Shown: positions 40,097-49,880 of the stretch, piece by piece | Numbering within the stretch: position 1 is the stretch's first letter | Layout of the letters: each line of letters begins with the position of its first letter | Origin: Caldimonas manganoxidans ATCC BAA-369 | GTDB taxonomy: Bacteria > Pseudomonadota > Gammaproteobacteria > Burkholderiales > Burkholderiaceae_C | Length of the DNA stretch: 64,000 nucleotides | Reading direction: 5' to 3' | NCBI RefSeq assembly: GCF_000381125.1 | Contig: NZ_KB905930.1 | Coordinates: 149,447-213,446 of the forward strand | Translations under genes and position numbers: made by a program | The notes under the pieces: model-generated | Seen by the model: only the letters and a program-made list of their open reading frames with translations | Database searches by the model: none | What the model was told of the DNA's origin: nothing

Positions 40097-40423
40097 ATGA
40101 CGATGGATTTTTTACGCACTTTGGCGGCTTCCGTGGCCGCATTGCTGCTGCGGCTCTTGGTTGTGGTCTGCAGCCTCGTGTTCCTGGCCAGCTTGGTGGT
40201 CGCGGGCCTGTTTGTCGCAGTGGTGCTCAGCGTGTGGGCGTTGTTGCGGGGGCGGCGGCCGAATCTGGCTGAGCTGGGCCGCTTCCGGGCTTGTCGTTGG
40301 CGCGATCTGCGAGCCCGTGCCGGAGCGATGGGGCGTGGACGTTCTTCTGTCTCGAACGAGGTGATCGATGTGCAGGCGCGCGAAGTCCCCTCCCGTTCGG
40401 GCGATGCAGGCTCATCGCATTGA
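40097..40423 (+). CDS. Small membrane protein of unknown function
   Basis: This 108-residue protein has a strongly hydrophobic stretch from about residue 5 to 50 (ASVAALLLRLLVVVCSLVFL, then ASLVVAGLFVAVVLSVWALL), enough for two short or one long membrane helix. A basic cytoplasmic tail rich in Arg and Ser follows. I do not recognise a family. It follows clpB with a long hairpin between, and its start codon is just after that hairpin. The codon pattern suits a real gene, but there is no functional evidence. Confidence 0.65.
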   Translation: MTMDFLRTLAASVAALLLRLLVVVCSLVFLASLVVAGLFVAVVLSVWALLRGRRPNLAELGRFRACRWRDLRARAGAMGRGRSSVSNEVIDVQAREVPSRSGDAGSSH

Positions 40424-40442
40424 CGCTGCCTGGCAATGACGC

Positions 40443-41732
40443 TCAGCGCGCCCCCGCAGACTGCTGCTTGAGCCAAGCGTCGAGCCGCTGCAGTTGGAAG
40501 CGCACCAAGGACTGATTGGTTTTGTGTCGGTCCAGCAAGCAGTGCAAGGCCACATCGGGCAGTCCTGGCAGCGGTCGCACGACTTGGTGGTGGCGGTCTG
40601 AGGAGGTCAGGATCTCGTGGATCGGTTCGCCCAGATTCAGGGCCAGCCGGGCCATCTGCTGTGCCTTCAAGATCGCCGCCCCTTGGCGGGCCATGTCCAG
40701 GGGGGAGGGACCCCGGCCTGCATAACCCAAGGGGGCGCCCAGGTGCACGTCGAAGACACAGCATGACAGCAGACCGGTCATCTGGGCGACCAGGCCGACA
40801 TAGGCTTCGATGGAGACTTGGGCCGCCGCGGTCGGGGTGGTTTGGGCCGGTGGCGCAGGTGGTGTGTGCGACGGGGGAGCGGCGCGGTCGACCGGCGGTG
40901 CATCGAACTGCAGCGTCAGGGGGGTGAGCTGGGGCGGGGATGGGCCCAGGTTGGCTGGCGGCGCGCCGGCCAAGCGACCTCGGGCGGCATTCTTTTGCCA
41001 GAAGCCCAGGATGAAGGACCAGGCATCGGCCGGGCGCGAGGGCTGGGGGGCGGCGCGCACGAGCATGCCATGACGCTGCACCACTTGCGCAGACTGCGCG
41101 GCGGCCGCCTGTGCGGCCGCGGGGCCCAGTGGCATGATCAACAGACTGGGGCAAACCCAAGCCGGTACGTGCACCCATTGCATCCATTGCCGCAGGGCGT
41201 TGGCCGAGCCTTGGCCGGCCATCTCACCCAGCAGCACGACGCTGACCTGGGCGTTTTCCATCAAGACTTTGGCGACGGCTTGTTGGCCTGCCGGGGTGCT
41301 TTGCACATCGGTGGAATAGATGTGGATGCGCTGGCCTTCAGGCGAGGCATAGGTGGCGTACTCGATGCTGGCCAACAGGGTGCCGTAGCCTTGTTGACGG
41401 ATGATGAGCTTTTGCACGGCACTGCCGCCTTGCACAGCGAGTTGGCGCAGCAGTTGGCGCGAGACATTGCCTCCGATGTCGTGCAGCGCGACATGTTGGC
41501 TTTGCAAATGTTCGAATTGCAAGCGCAGCGCTTCGGCCGCATCGCAAGTGACGAACAGCTCGCGGGTGTTGGGGCCGGTCAGCCGGCCGATGTCCTGAGA
41601 GCCGGCGACCCGGGGGTCGTCACTGTCGCGCGCCATGATTTGCGTGGCCATGGTGTCAGGCATGGTCGGCGCCCATTCGATGGGGCGGTTCGGGGGGCGG
41701 GTATCGTCATCCATGCGCTGGACGTAGGACAT
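40443..41732 (-). CDS. Uncharacterised two-part protein with C-terminal Roadblock/LC7-like domain
   Basis: The 429-residue protein has an N-terminal alpha/beta part (GPNTRELFVTCDAAEALRLQ to about residue 210), a Pro/Ala-rich linker (about 240-310) and a C-terminal roughly 110-residue domain (VSIEAYVGLVAQMTGLLSCC, VFDVHLGAPLGYA) with the strand pattern of Roadblock/LC7 folds. Both parts resemble two separate proteins encoded at 46462-47403 and 46063-46458, so it looks like a fusion of the same pair. The function is unknown to me. Relatives of the Roadblock fold (MglB) regulate small GTPases, but no GTPase is encoded nearby. It is divergent from nadB. Confidence 0.7.
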   Translation of the reverse strand: MSYVQRMDDDTRPPNRPIEWAPTMPDTMATQIMARDSDDPRVAGSQDIGRLTGPNTRELFVTCDAAEALRLQFEHLQSQHVALHDIGGNVSRQLLRQLAVQGGSAVQKLIIRQQGYGTLLASIEYATYASPEGQRIHIYSTDVQSTPAGQQAVAKVLMENAQVSVVLLGEMAGQGSANALRQWMQWVHVPAWVCPSLLIMPLGPAAAQAAAAQSAQVVQRHGMLVRAAPQPSRPADAWSFILGFWQKNAARGRLAGAPPANLGPSPPQLTPLTLQFDAPPVDRAAPPSHTPPAPPAQTTPTAAAQVSIEAYVGLVAQMTGLLSCCVFDVHLGAPLGYAGRGPSPLDMARQGAAILKAQQMARLALNLGEPIHEILTSSDRHHQVVRPLPGLPDVALHCLLDRHKTNQSLVRFQLQRLDAWLKQQSAGAR

Positions 41733-41951
41733 GGTGCCTCGTGTGGGAAGCGTGGTCGGAGCGTGAAGGCAGTGTAGCGATGCGTTTCATGGGCCCGATA
41801 CACCCGTTCGGGGGAGGCGGTTGTTGGAGTGAGACCTTCTTCACACTGGCGATGAGGGGCTCGCATCGACGTGTCTCGCCGATAGAATGCCTTGCAGCAT
41901 ACAGGAGGCCCCCAGCGCAGCGCGGGCGGCTCGCATGAATTCGGACATGGC

Positions 41952-43580
41952 ATGGAATCGACACGCAACGATCCCGTGGTGATCGTGGGAGCTGGATTGG
42001 CCGGACTGACGGTGGCCTTGCACTTGGCAGCCCAGCGGCCGGTGGTGGTGTTGGCCAAGCGCGGCGTGCATGAGGCGGCAACCGCCTGGGCCCAAGGCGG
42101 CATCGTCGGGGTGCTGGGGCACGATGACAGTATCGAGAGCCATGTGCGCGATACCCAAGATGCCGGTGCCGGGCTGGTGGACGAGGCGGCGGCGCGCTTC
42201 ATTGCCGAGCGCAGTGCGGAGGCCATCGAGTGGCTGGTGGCCCAGGGGGTGCCGTTCTCGCCCGATCCGCAGGGCCCGCTGGGGTTGCATCTGACGCGTG
42301 AAGGCGGTCATGCGGTGCGCCGCATCGCCCACGCGGCCGATGCCACGGGCAAGGCCATCCACGAGGCGCTGCTGGAGCAGGTGCGCCGACATCCTTCCAT
42401 CGAATTGCGCGAACGCTGGATGGCCGTGGATCTGATCACTTCGCGCCATCTCAAGCGTGATGAGCCACCTCGCTGCTATGGGGTGTATGCCCTGGACATC
42501 GAGCGCGGCCGGGTTGACACGTTGCCGGCGGCAGCCGTGGTGCTGGCCACCGGCGGCGTGGGCAAGGTCTATCGCTACACCAGCAACCCCGACACGGCCA
42601 CGGGCGATGGCATTGCGATGGCCTGGCGCGCCGGTTGCCGGGTGGGCAACATGGAGTTCATTCAATTCCACCCGACGTGCCTGTACCACCCTCAGGAGCG
42701 CAGCTTTTTGATCACCGAGGCCTTGCGTGGTGAAGGCGCCCACCTGAAATTGCCAGATGGCACGCGCTTCATGCCGGCCCATGACGCACGCGCGGAGCTG
42801 GCCCCGCGAGACATCGTGGCGCGTGCGATCGACTTCGAAATGAAAAAGCACGGCTTGGACCATGTGTGGCTCGATGCCACGCATTTGGACGCCGGCTTTC
42901 TGAAGGAGCACTTCCCGACCATTTACGCGCGCTGCCTGTCGCTGGGCATCGACATCACACGACAGCCGATTCCGGTGGTGCCCGCAGCGCACTACACCTG
43001 CGGTGGAATCGTGACCGACTTGAACGGGCGCACCGATCTGCCGGGCTTGTATGCCGTGGGGGAGTCGACCTATACCGGCTTGCATGGGGCCAACCGCCTG
43101 GCCAGCAACTCGCTGCTGGAATGTGTGGTGCTGGGGCGCACGACCGCGCAACACATCCAGGCCCATGCGCGCATGGAAGTGGCCGCGTTGCCGCCCTGGG
43201 ACGAAAGCCAGGTCGAAGACGCGGACGAGCAGGTGGTGATCGCTCACAACTGGGACGAGCTGCGCCTGCTGATGTGGAACTATGTGGGCATCGTGCGCAC
43301 GACGCGTCGACTGGAGCGGGCCCTGCACCGCATCCAGTTGTTGCGCAGCGAGATCGACGATTACTACTCCAACTTCCGTGTCACGCGTGACTTGTTGGAG
43401 TTGCGCAATCTCGTCGAATGCGCTGAGCTCATCGTGCGCTCGGCCCTGATGCGGCATGAAAGCCGAGGGCTGCACTTCAGCCGTGACTTTCCACGCACGC
43501 TGCCGGTGAGTTTCCCAACGATTCTGACGCGCCCGGCGGGCCGACGCTGGGCGGACTCGCCTCCGGGGTGCGGGCTGTGA
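41952..43580 (+). CDS. nadB: L-aspartate oxidase
   Basis: NadB oxidises aspartate to iminoaspartate, the first step of de novo NAD synthesis. The 542-residue flavoprotein has the FAD motif [41 protein letters not shown]-like [17 protein letters not shown] and the substrate region [21 protein letters not shown] 41952 gives the family start; upstream in-frame codons lie in the control region. It is convergent with nadC and nadA, about 1.3 kb away, so the three genes are together but not one operon. Confidence 0.96.
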   Translation: MESTRNDPVVIVGAGLAGLTVALHLAAQRPVVVLAKRGVHEAATAWAQGGIVGVLGHDDSIESHVRDTQDAGAGLVDEAAARFIAERSAEAIEWLVAQGVPFSPDPQGPLGLHLTREGGHAVRRIAHAADATGKAIHEALLEQVRRHPSIELRERWMAVDLITSRHLKRDEPPRCYGVYALDIERGRVDTLPAAAVVLATGGVGKVYRYTSNPDTATGDGIAMAWRAGCRVGNMEFIQFHPTCLYHPQERSFLITEALRGEGAHLKLPDGTRFMPAHDARAELAPRDIVARAIDFEMKKHGLDHVWLDATHLDAGFLKEHFPTIYARCLSLGIDITRQPIPVVPAAHYTCGGIVTDLNGRTDLPGLYAVGESTYTGLHGANRLASNSLLECVVLGRTTAQHIQAHARMEVAALPPWDESQVEDADEQVVIAHNWDELRLLMWNYVGIVRTTRRLERALHRIQLLRSEIDDYYSNFRVTRDLLELRNLVECAELIVRSALMRHESRGLHFSRDFPRTLPVSFPTILTRPAGRRWADSPPGCGL

Positions 43581-43587
43581 GGAGCCC

Positions 43588-43875
43588 TCAGCTGCGCGCG
43601 CGCATGGCGGTGCGGGCCTGCACGAACTCGAACGCGTAGGTGACGGCCTCGGTCAAGGCGCGCTCGTTGTCGGCGCGTTCTTTCTCGGTCATGTAAAAGG
43701 CCAGATCGACCGTGTGGCGGATGTAGCGTGGCGGCAGCCGGTTCAGTGCCACGCAGGCCACGTCGGCCAGCATGTCGCCATGCACCTGGGGGTAGCGCGT
43801 GGCCGCTTGCAATACGGCCTCGAAGACGGGGCGTTCGAAGTAGTTGTGGACGTTGGTGAAATCGGCGGGGCTCAT
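43588..43875 (-). CDS. ComFB-family small protein
   Basis: The 95-residue protein has the ComFB pattern VHNYFERPVFEAVLQAA, ADVACVALNRLPPRYIRHTV and DLAFYMTEKERADN. Some ComFB-domain proteins have been reported to bind cyclic di-GMP; whether this one does is unknown. It lies eight bases from the convergent nadB end and 96 bases downstream of nadC on the same strand, so it may be cotranscribed with nadA-nadC. Confidence 0.85.
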   Translation of the reverse strand: MSPADFTNVHNYFERPVFEAVLQAATRYPQVHGDMLADVACVALNRLPPRYIRHTVDLAFYMTEKERADNERALTEAVTYAFEFVQARTAMRARS

Positions 43876-43971
43876 GCGATGCTCCGGAATGGATGGGGCA
43901 GTATCGGGGAGCCGACCCTGGTGCGAATCCCGGAATAGCCCCGGCTTCGGTGGCCAACTGTTGGGCCGGGC

Positions 43972-44850
43972 TCACAGCCGCTGGACCACCCGCATCGAAA
44001 AGTCCACGGCCTTGACGTCTTTGGTCAGGCGGCCGATGGAGATGCGGTCCACGCCCGTGGCGGCGATGGCGCGCACTTGGTCCAGACTGACTCCGCCGGA
44101 GACTTCCAAGACGGCCCGCCCCGCATTCAAGGCGACGGCTTGGCGCATGCGCTCCAGATCGAAATTGTCCAGCAGCACGCTGGTGGCCCCGGCTTGCAGG
44201 GCTTCTTCGAGCTGCGCCAAGGTTTCGACTTCGATCTGGATGCCGATGTCGGCCTGGGCTTGCTGAACCAGCGCCCGGGCGTTGCGAAGCGCGGCGCTGA
44301 CTCCGCCGGCAGCGGCGATGTGGTTTTCTTTGATGAGGATGCCGTCGTAGAGGGCCAGGCGTTGGTTCTGGCCGCCGCCCACGCGCACGGCGTACTTCTG
44401 GGCCAGCCGCAAGCCTGGCAAGGTCTTGCGGGTGTCGAGGATGGCGCAACCCCTTGGATTGGGGCTGGCACCTTCGATGGCTCGCACATACTGCCGGGTG
44501 ACGGTGGCCGTGCCCGACAGCAGTTGCAGGAAGTTCAACGCCGGTCGCTCGGCGGTGAGCAGCGCACGCGCGTGCGCCTCGATCTCGCACACCACGGTGT
44601 CGGCGGGCAGTTCGGAGCCCTCGGCCGCTCGCCAGTGAACTTGCGTGGCCGCATCGACCGTGTGCATGCAGGCATCGAACCATTCGCGACCGCACAGCAC
44701 GGCCGGCTCGCGCAGCAGCACTCGGGCGCGCACACGTTGGTCGGCTGGCACCAGCTCGGCCGTCCAGTCGCGGCGGCCAAGGTCTTCGAACAAGGCGTCG
44801 CGCACATTGCGTGCACGGGCTTCGGCCAGGGTTTCGTCGTGGTCGAACAT
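43972..44850 (-). CDS. nadC: Nicotinate-nucleotide pyrophosphorylase (carboxylating)
   Basis: NadC makes nicotinate mononucleotide from quinolinate and PRPP. The 292-residue protein has the family segments NFLQLLSGTATVTRQYVRAI, ILDTRKTLPGLRLAQKYAV, GGGQNQRLALYDGILIKENH and LLDNFDLERMRQAV, then ISIGRLTKDVKAVDFSM. I chose ATG 44850, four bases after the nadA stop. The in-frame start at 44901 would lie inside nadA. Confidence 0.96.
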   Translation of the reverse strand: MFDHDETLAEARARNVRDALFEDLGRRDWTAELVPADQRVRARVLLREPAVLCGREWFDACMHTVDAATQVHWRAAEGSELPADTVVCEIEAHARALLTAERPALNFLQLLSGTATVTRQYVRAIEGASPNPRGCAILDTRKTLPGLRLAQKYAVRVGGGQNQRLALYDGILIKENHIAAAGGVSAALRNARALVQQAQADIGIQIEVETLAQLEEALQAGATSVLLDNFDLERMRQAVALNAGRAVLEVSGGVSLDQVRAIAATGVDRISIGRLTKDVKAVDFSMRVVQRL

Positions 44851-44854
44851 GGGG

Positions 44855-45967
44855 TCAGGCCGCTCCGAGATGACGCACGAAACCGTGCTGGGGCTGGGCA
44901 ATGGCCGTCGGGTGGCGCGCGACGAAGTCGAGCATGCGCTCGATGCAGCCCAGCGCCTGGCTGCGCACGGGTTCGGGCACGGTGATTTCGCCCTTGCCGT
45001 GTTCCAAACAGGCCAGCACGCCCTGCAGGGCGTTCATCGCCATCCACGGGCAGTGCGCGCAGCTCTTGCAGGTGGCGCCGTGGCCAGCGGTGGGCGCTTC
45101 GATGAGTGTCTTGCCGGGGGCCATCTGGCGCATGCGGTGCAGGATGCCGTTGTCGGTGGCCACGATGTAGGTGCTGGCCTGGCCCTCGACGACGGCTTTC
45201 AGGAGCTGGCTGGTCGATCCGACCACGTCGGCTTGTTCGACCACGCTGCGCGGCGATTCGGGGTGGACGAGCACTAAGGCATCGGGATGCTGCTGGCGCA
45301 GCAGTTCCAATTCGAGCCCCTTGAACTCATCGTGCACGATGCACGCACCGTTCCACATCAGCATGTCGGCCCCGGTTTGCTCTTGGATGTAGCTGCCCAA
45401 GTGGCGGTCGGGGGCCCATAGGATTTTGTGGCCTTGCTCTTGCAAATGCCGCACGATGGCCAGCGCGCAGGAGCTGGTCACCATCCAGTCGGCGCGGGCT
45501 TTCACGGCTGCGCTGGTGTTGGCATAGACGACGACCTGGCGGTCGGGGTGGGCGTCGCAGAAGGCGGCGAATTCGTCGGGCGGGCAACCCAGGTCGAGCG
45601 AACAGGTCGCTTCCAGGTCGGGCATCAGCACGGTTTTGTCCGGGCTGAGGATTTTGGCCGTTTCGCCCATGAAGCGCACGCCGGCCACGATCAGGGTGCG
45701 CGCGGCATGGTCGCGTCCGAAACGGGCCATTTCCAGAGAGTCGGCCACGCAGCCGCCGGTCTCCAAGGCCAGGTCTTGGATGTCCCCGTCGACATAGTAG
45801 TGGGCGACGAGCACGGCATCGCGCTCGGCCAGCAGTTGGCGAATGCGCTCTCGGGTGGCCGCTTTGGCCGCAGGCGGCAAGGGTTCGGGCACTTTGGCCC
45901 AGGCATGAGCGGTACAGCTGGCGCCTCGGGCGTCTTGGCGCGTGTAGTCGTAAATCACGGATTCCAT
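44855..45967 (-). CDS. nadA: Quinolinate synthase A
   Basis: NadA condenses iminoaspartate with dihydroxyacetone phosphate using a [4Fe-4S] cluster. The 370-residue protein shows the three cluster cysteines in conserved settings: the C of [15 protein letters not shown] area, [10 protein letters not shown], and [34 protein letters not shown] and [18 protein letters not shown] are also present. It is followed four bases on by nadC. Its 5' flank is a 95-base gap before the Roadblock-like pair, which runs in the same direction. Confidence 0.97.
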   Translation of the reverse strand: MESVIYDYTRQDARGASCTAHAWAKVPEPLPPAAKAATRERIRQLLAERDAVLVAHYYVDGDIQDLALETGGCVADSLEMARFGRDHAARTLIVAGVRFMGETAKILSPDKTVLMPDLEATCSLDLGCPPDEFAAFCDAHPDRQVVVYANTSAAVKARADWMVTSSCALAIVRHLQEQGHKILWAPDRHLGSYIQEQTGADMLMWNGACIVHDEFKGLELELLRQQHPDALVLVHPESPRSVVEQADVVGSTSQLLKAVVEGQASTYIVATDNGILHRMRQMAPGKTLIEAPTAGHGATCKSCAHCPWMAMNALQGVLACLEHGKGEITVPEPVRSQALGCIERMLDFVARHPTAIAQPQHGFVRHLGAA

Positions 45968-46062
45968 GGCGTCAGGGGCCGTGTGGGGGCGGCCCTCATC
46001 GAATAGAAGGACTCAACACCGCATGGTAGCCGAGCCACCTTGCCTGCGGCGCCGGGTGGGGT

Positions 46063-46458
46063 TCAGGCCAGCAAGTGCTCGGCGTCCATCACTTGAAAGC
46101 GTGCCAGCGCGAGGTTGGTGCGTCGTCGGTCGAGAACGACCAGCAGGAACAGGTCGGCATGTTGGTGGACGCTGCGCAGGATGTGTTGGTGCCGATCGAG
46201 GGTGATGATGATTTCGTCGACGCGCTGACTGCCGAGGTCGCGCGCGGCGCGGCGCTGCGCCTTGAGCACTTCGGTGGCGGTGGCAGCGGTCAGCTCCAGC
46301 GGAAGGTCCTCGACGTCGTCGGCAAGTTGCTGGCCCAGCACCAGGCCGGTGGAGGTGTCGACGATGCAGCCGCCCAGCACGCCTTCGATGCGCATGAGCT
46401 GCTCGAGCACGCGCAGCACGCGGGCTTGGTCCAGGCGTGGGCGCAGCGCATCGTCCAC
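46063..46458 (-). CDS. Roadblock/LC7-like small protein
   Basis: The 131-residue protein starts at GTG (46458). Its core VLEQLMRIEGVLGGCIVDTS (then TGLVLGQQLADDVEDL) and the final LVVLDRRRTNLALARFQVMD give the strand-helix pattern of Roadblock/LC7 proteins. It resembles the C-terminal 110 residues of the 429-residue protein at 40443-41732. It starts just after the stop of the next gene (46462-47403), so the two are coupled. The function is unknown. Confidence 0.7.
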   Translation of the reverse strand: MDDALRPRLDQARVLRVLEQLMRIEGVLGGCIVDTSTGLVLGQQLADDVEDLPLELTAATATEVLKAQRRAARDLGSQRVDEIIITLDRHQHILRSVHQHADLFLLVVLDRRRTNLALARFQVMDAEHLLA

Positions 46459-46461
46459 GAA

Positions 46462-47403
46462 TTACGCCGGGCCGATCTCATGGACTTCGGGCAAGGGGGT
46501 GAGGCTGCCGCTGGGGCCGGCTGCCTGCGCGGGCTCGGAGGCTTCGGCCGCCGATGCGCAGATCAGATCGTCGATGCGCATCGGAAACTCTCCGCCGGGC
46601 AGGGGGGGCTCGCGCAACCGGGCCTGCACCGCCGGCGAGAGGTGCTTGACGCGATTCCAGGTGTTGAGCACGCAGTTCCATACGGCCGATGCACTGGTCA
46701 TGGGTTCGGTGCTCACCATCACATTGAGGGCTGTGGGCCAGGGCACTGCCGCGATGCGGGGAGTCAGTGTGGCCAGCGGTGCGGCCAACAAGAAGAGCAA
46801 GTGGGGGCACTGCCAATGCTCGCCATGCGCTGCGGCATTGAGGGTGGCGACGATTTCATCGAAGAGTGCTTCGGGCATCGGCGCCATGATGATCGCGCTG
46901 AGGTGGCTGCGCTCCATCAACGCAATGGGAATGGCCTGAGCGTCCGGGCTCGGGTCGCGGACATCGGCGTGGTAGATCTTGAGCGGGTCATCGACTCGGC
47001 GAGGCAGTGCGGTGCGTTCGATCAGCGCGATCGACGCCAGTGTGCTTTGGTGGCGCAGATGCAGCCGCTCGATGGGCTGCCCCGAAGCGTCGGACAGGGC
47101 CTTGATGACACCACCGGCCCATAGGCGTGCCGGGTCGTGCAAGGTGATCTGGCGTGCGGCCAGGTCGAGATCGGCCCTCGATGCCGCCAGGTGCTGACGG
47201 ATGGCTTCGGCCGGCGAACCCACGATGAACAGGTCGCGGATGTGCTTGTCGACGATGTGGCCACGGTCGGTCACCTCGGTGCTGCGGTTTTCGAGCATCG
47301 CGGTGGCCGCAAAACCTTTGTCCTGCTGCGCTTGGGCGTGGCGCAAGGCCCGAGTGGCTGGGCCGCCCAAGGGCAAGAGGTCGCCAAAAAGAGAGGTCAG
47401 CAT
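46462..47403 (-). CDS. Uncharacterised protein, partner of the Roadblock-like protein
   Basis: The 313-residue protein has no signal peptide. A central segment HIRDLFIVGSPAEAIRQHLA resembles TRELFVTCDAAEALRLQFEH of the fused paralogue at 40443-41732. Both continue with a region ending in a hydrophobic strand (LLFLLAAPLATLTPRIAA here). The C-terminal 60 residues are Pro/Ser/Ala-rich. It is the first gene of a two-gene unit with 46063-46458. I do not recognise a named domain. Confidence 0.65.
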   Translation of the reverse strand: MLTSLFGDLLPLGGPATRALRHAQAQQDKGFAATAMLENRSTEVTDRGHIVDKHIRDLFIVGSPAEAIRQHLAASRADLDLAARQITLHDPARLWAGGVIKALSDASGQPIERLHLRHQSTLASIALIERTALPRRVDDPLKIYHADVRDPSPDAQAIPIALMERSHLSAIIMAPMPEALFDEIVATLNAAAHGEHWQCPHLLFLLAAPLATLTPRIAAVPWPTALNVMVSTEPMTSASAVWNCVLNTWNRVKHLSPAVQARLREPPLPGGEFPMRIDDLICASAAEASEPAQAAGPSGSLTPLPEVHEIGPA

Positions 47404-47579
47404 GGCAGGCTCCTCGGTGCAAGGCGGGTCGGGGGCGACGCATCGGCCAGCAGACCGGTCGATGACCGTTCAGTGTAGGACTTGCCCGTCGCAGCGGCCA
47501 GTGTGCGCCGGGGCGTTCCCGGCGAAAGGTCGTTTCGGCCGGATCGAAGGCGAAGGCCCGGCAGCGAGGGCCGCCGTGC

Positions 47580-48449
47580 TCAGCGCGACCGTGGGCTGGC
47601 CAACAGCTCGCGGGCCGAGCATCCCATGGTGCGGCGCACCATGGCACTGAAAGCGCTGGGGCTGTAGCCCAGCTCGGCTGCGATGTGGCCAACCGGCCGC
47701 CGAGTGGCTCCGCGAGCGAGCGCATGGGCCAGCACGACCTGCTGGCGCCAGCGGGTGAAGGTGGTGCCCAATTCGTCGCGGAACAGCCGCGCCACGGTGC
47801 GCAAGCTGGCGCCGCAGTCGCGGGCCCAGTCCGCCAGGGTGGCATGCCGGGTCGGGTCGGCCAGCACGGCCTCGCAGAGCTGACGCAGCCGCTTGTCACG
47901 CGGCAGGTCCACGCCCAGCGGCACCGCGGCAGCGCGGCGCAGTTCGTCCAGCACCAAGGCGCCCAGCAGGCGTTCCCGAGCCAGCTCGGCCGGGGTGAGG
48001 TCGGCTTGGCCATCGGGTCGGGTGTCCATTTCCAGCACGAGGGCGCGCAGCAAGGCCGACACTTCCAACACCCGGCATGTGCGCCAGCGCGCCTGCTCTT
48101 GGGGCGGGACGTTTGGGCCACATTGGCCTTCGGGTTGGTGCAGGTAGAGGGTGCGCAGATCCGCATCCTCCACCACGGTGACCGCGTGCTCGACCCCGGG
48201 GGGGATCCACAGCGCCCGCGAGGGCGGCACGATGTAGCTGCCACGGGCCACGGTCAGGCGTGTGACGCCGGTGGTGGAGATCGCGAGCTGGGCCCAGGGA
48301 TGGCGGTGTGGCACGACTTGTGTGTCTGCACGCAGATGGTGCAGTTTGGCGCGCACGGGTCGCGTTCGGCTGGGGGCGTACAGGTGAGGCGTCAGCGGCC
48401 CCACATAAGACAGCTCGCGTGAACGGAGGGCCGAAGCAGGCTTTGGCAT
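47580..48449 (-). CDS. AraC-family transcriptional regulator
   Basis: The 289-residue protein has an N-terminal cupin-type sensor domain (HRHPWAQLAISTTGVTRLTV, then SYIVPPSRALWIPPGVEHAV) and a C-terminal double helix-turn-helix (LADWARDCGASLRTVARLFR, then HIAAELGYSPSAFSAMVRRT). It is divergent from an MFS transporter gene whose start is about 57 bases from its own, and so is probably its regulator. The inducer is not predictable from sequence. Confidence 0.93.
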   Translation of the reverse strand: MPKPASALRSRELSYVGPLTPHLYAPSRTRPVRAKLHHLRADTQVVPHRHPWAQLAISTTGVTRLTVARGSYIVPPSRALWIPPGVEHAVTVVEDADLRTLYLHQPEGQCGPNVPPQEQARWRTCRVLEVSALLRALVLEMDTRPDGQADLTPAELARERLLGALVLDELRRAAAVPLGVDLPRDKRLRQLCEAVLADPTRHATLADWARDCGASLRTVARLFRDELGTTFTRWRQQVVLAHALARGATRRPVGHIAAELGYSPSAFSAMVRRTMGCSARELLASPRSR

Positions 48450-48505
48450 GTTTGCGACAGAAGTTGGCTTCCTATCGTAAACCTGCCGACGTGATCGTGC
48501 CTACC

Positions 48506-49777
48506 ATGCGGCCCATGAGCATGACGACACCGAGCGCTTCACGCGCAGCACCGTGGGGGCCCGACGCCCAGACCATCGGCCTGGTGGGCTTGGCGCACGG
48601 GACTTCGCACTTCTTCCACATGCTGCTGCCGCCCTTGTTTCCCTGGCTGATCGGCGAGTTCTCGCTGAGTTACTCCCAGCTCGGGCTGCTGGTGACGGTG
48701 TTTTTCGTGATTTCGGGCGTGGGGCAGGCTTTGTCGGGCTTTTTGGTCGACCGCGTCGGCGCGCGTCCGGTGCTGTTCGTGGCGTTGGCGTGTTTCACGC
48801 TGGCTGGACTGGCGGCTGCCTGGGCGTCGGGCTATGGCGGGCTGGTGCTGGCAGCGGCATTGGCCGGGCTCGGCAACGCGCCATTTCATCCGGTGGACTT
48901 CACCATCCTCAACAAGCGGGTGTCGCCCCCGCGGCTTGGGCATGCCTTTTCGGTGCATGGCATCACGGGCAATCTGGGGTGGGCGGCCGCACCGGTGTTC
49001 ATGGCCGGCGTGACGACGGCCACGGGCTCGTGGCGCATGGCTTGCGCCGGGGCGGCCGGCCTGGCGGCTGTCGTGCTGGCCGCATTGGTGTGGCAGCGCC
49101 AGGCTCTGGACGATCGCCCGGGGCGCACGGCGCATGCCGCGCAGGCGTCCGCGGTCGCCGTCTCGGACCATCCCATGGCCTTCCTGAAGCTGCCTTCGGT
49201 GTGGCTGTGTTTTTCGTTCTTCTTTTGGACCACCTGCGCTTTGAGTGCGATCCAGAGCTTCGCCAGTCCGGCGTTGCGGTCGCTGTATGGCCTGCCGCTG
49301 GCGGTGACTTCGCTGGTGGTGACCGGCTACATGCTGGCCGGGGCGGCCGGCATGGTGATCGGGGGCTTTCTCGTGGCCAAGGTGCAGCGGCTTGAACGCA
49401 TCATTGGCGTGTGCCTGGTGGGCTCGGGCCTGCTGCTTGCCGGGGCCGGGCTGGGTGTCTTGCCCGGGCTGGTGGCCGTGGGACTGGTTGCGCTGGCCGG
49501 GCTGGGCACGGGCATCGCGGGCCCGTCGCGCGACATGCTCATCAAACGGGCGGCGCCGCCCGGGGCCACAGGACGGGTGTATGGCACGGTGTATTCCGGG
49601 CTGGATCTGGGCTTTGCCGTGGCGCCTCCGCTGCTGGGGCTGCTCATGGACCGGGGGGCCACCTCGGGCATCTTCTACGCGGCGGCCGGCGCTTTGGCCT
49701 TGGCCGTGGGCTCAGCGGCTTGGGTGGGCACGCGTGTGGCTGCGGCAGGCGCCGCGCCGAGACGCGCGCCAGCCTGA
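48506..49777 (+). CDS. MFS transporter, fosmidomycin-resistance-like
   Basis: The 423-residue inner-membrane protein has about 12 hydrophobic helices, starting with GLVGLAHGTSHFFHMLLPPL and the MFS loop motif GFLVDRVGARPVLF. The N-terminal HGTSHFFH pattern and overall arrangement resemble Fsr-type exporters. The substrate is unproven. Possible starts are ATG 48506, 48515 and 48521; much of the long upstream open frame overlaps the divergent AraC gene and is unlikely. Confidence 0.85.
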   Translation: MRPMSMTTPSASRAAPWGPDAQTIGLVGLAHGTSHFFHMLLPPLFPWLIGEFSLSYSQLGLLVTVFFVISGVGQALSGFLVDRVGARPVLFVALACFTLAGLAAAWASGYGGLVLAAALAGLGNAPFHPVDFTILNKRVSPPRLGHAFSVHGITGNLGWAAAPVFMAGVTTATGSWRMACAGAAGLAAVVLAALVWQRQALDDRPGRTAHAAQASAVAVSDHPMAFLKLPSVWLCFSFFFWTTCALSAIQSFASPALRSLYGLPLAVTSLVVTGYMLAGAAGMVIGGFLVAKVQRLERIIGVCLVGSGLLLAGAGLGVLPGLVAVGLVALAGLGTGIAGPSRDMLIKRAAPPGATGRVYGTVYSGLDLGFAVAPPLLGLLMDRGATSGIFYAAAGALALAVGSAAWVGTRVAAAGAAPRRAPA

Positions 49778-49880
49778 AGTGGACCCGCGATGCAAGGGGC
49801 AGGGGCCTGGATTCGCCACGCTCGCATTGCGCACCGGCGGGCCGGGATAATCGGCCCGTTTGCATCGAGGAGTGTGCTGC

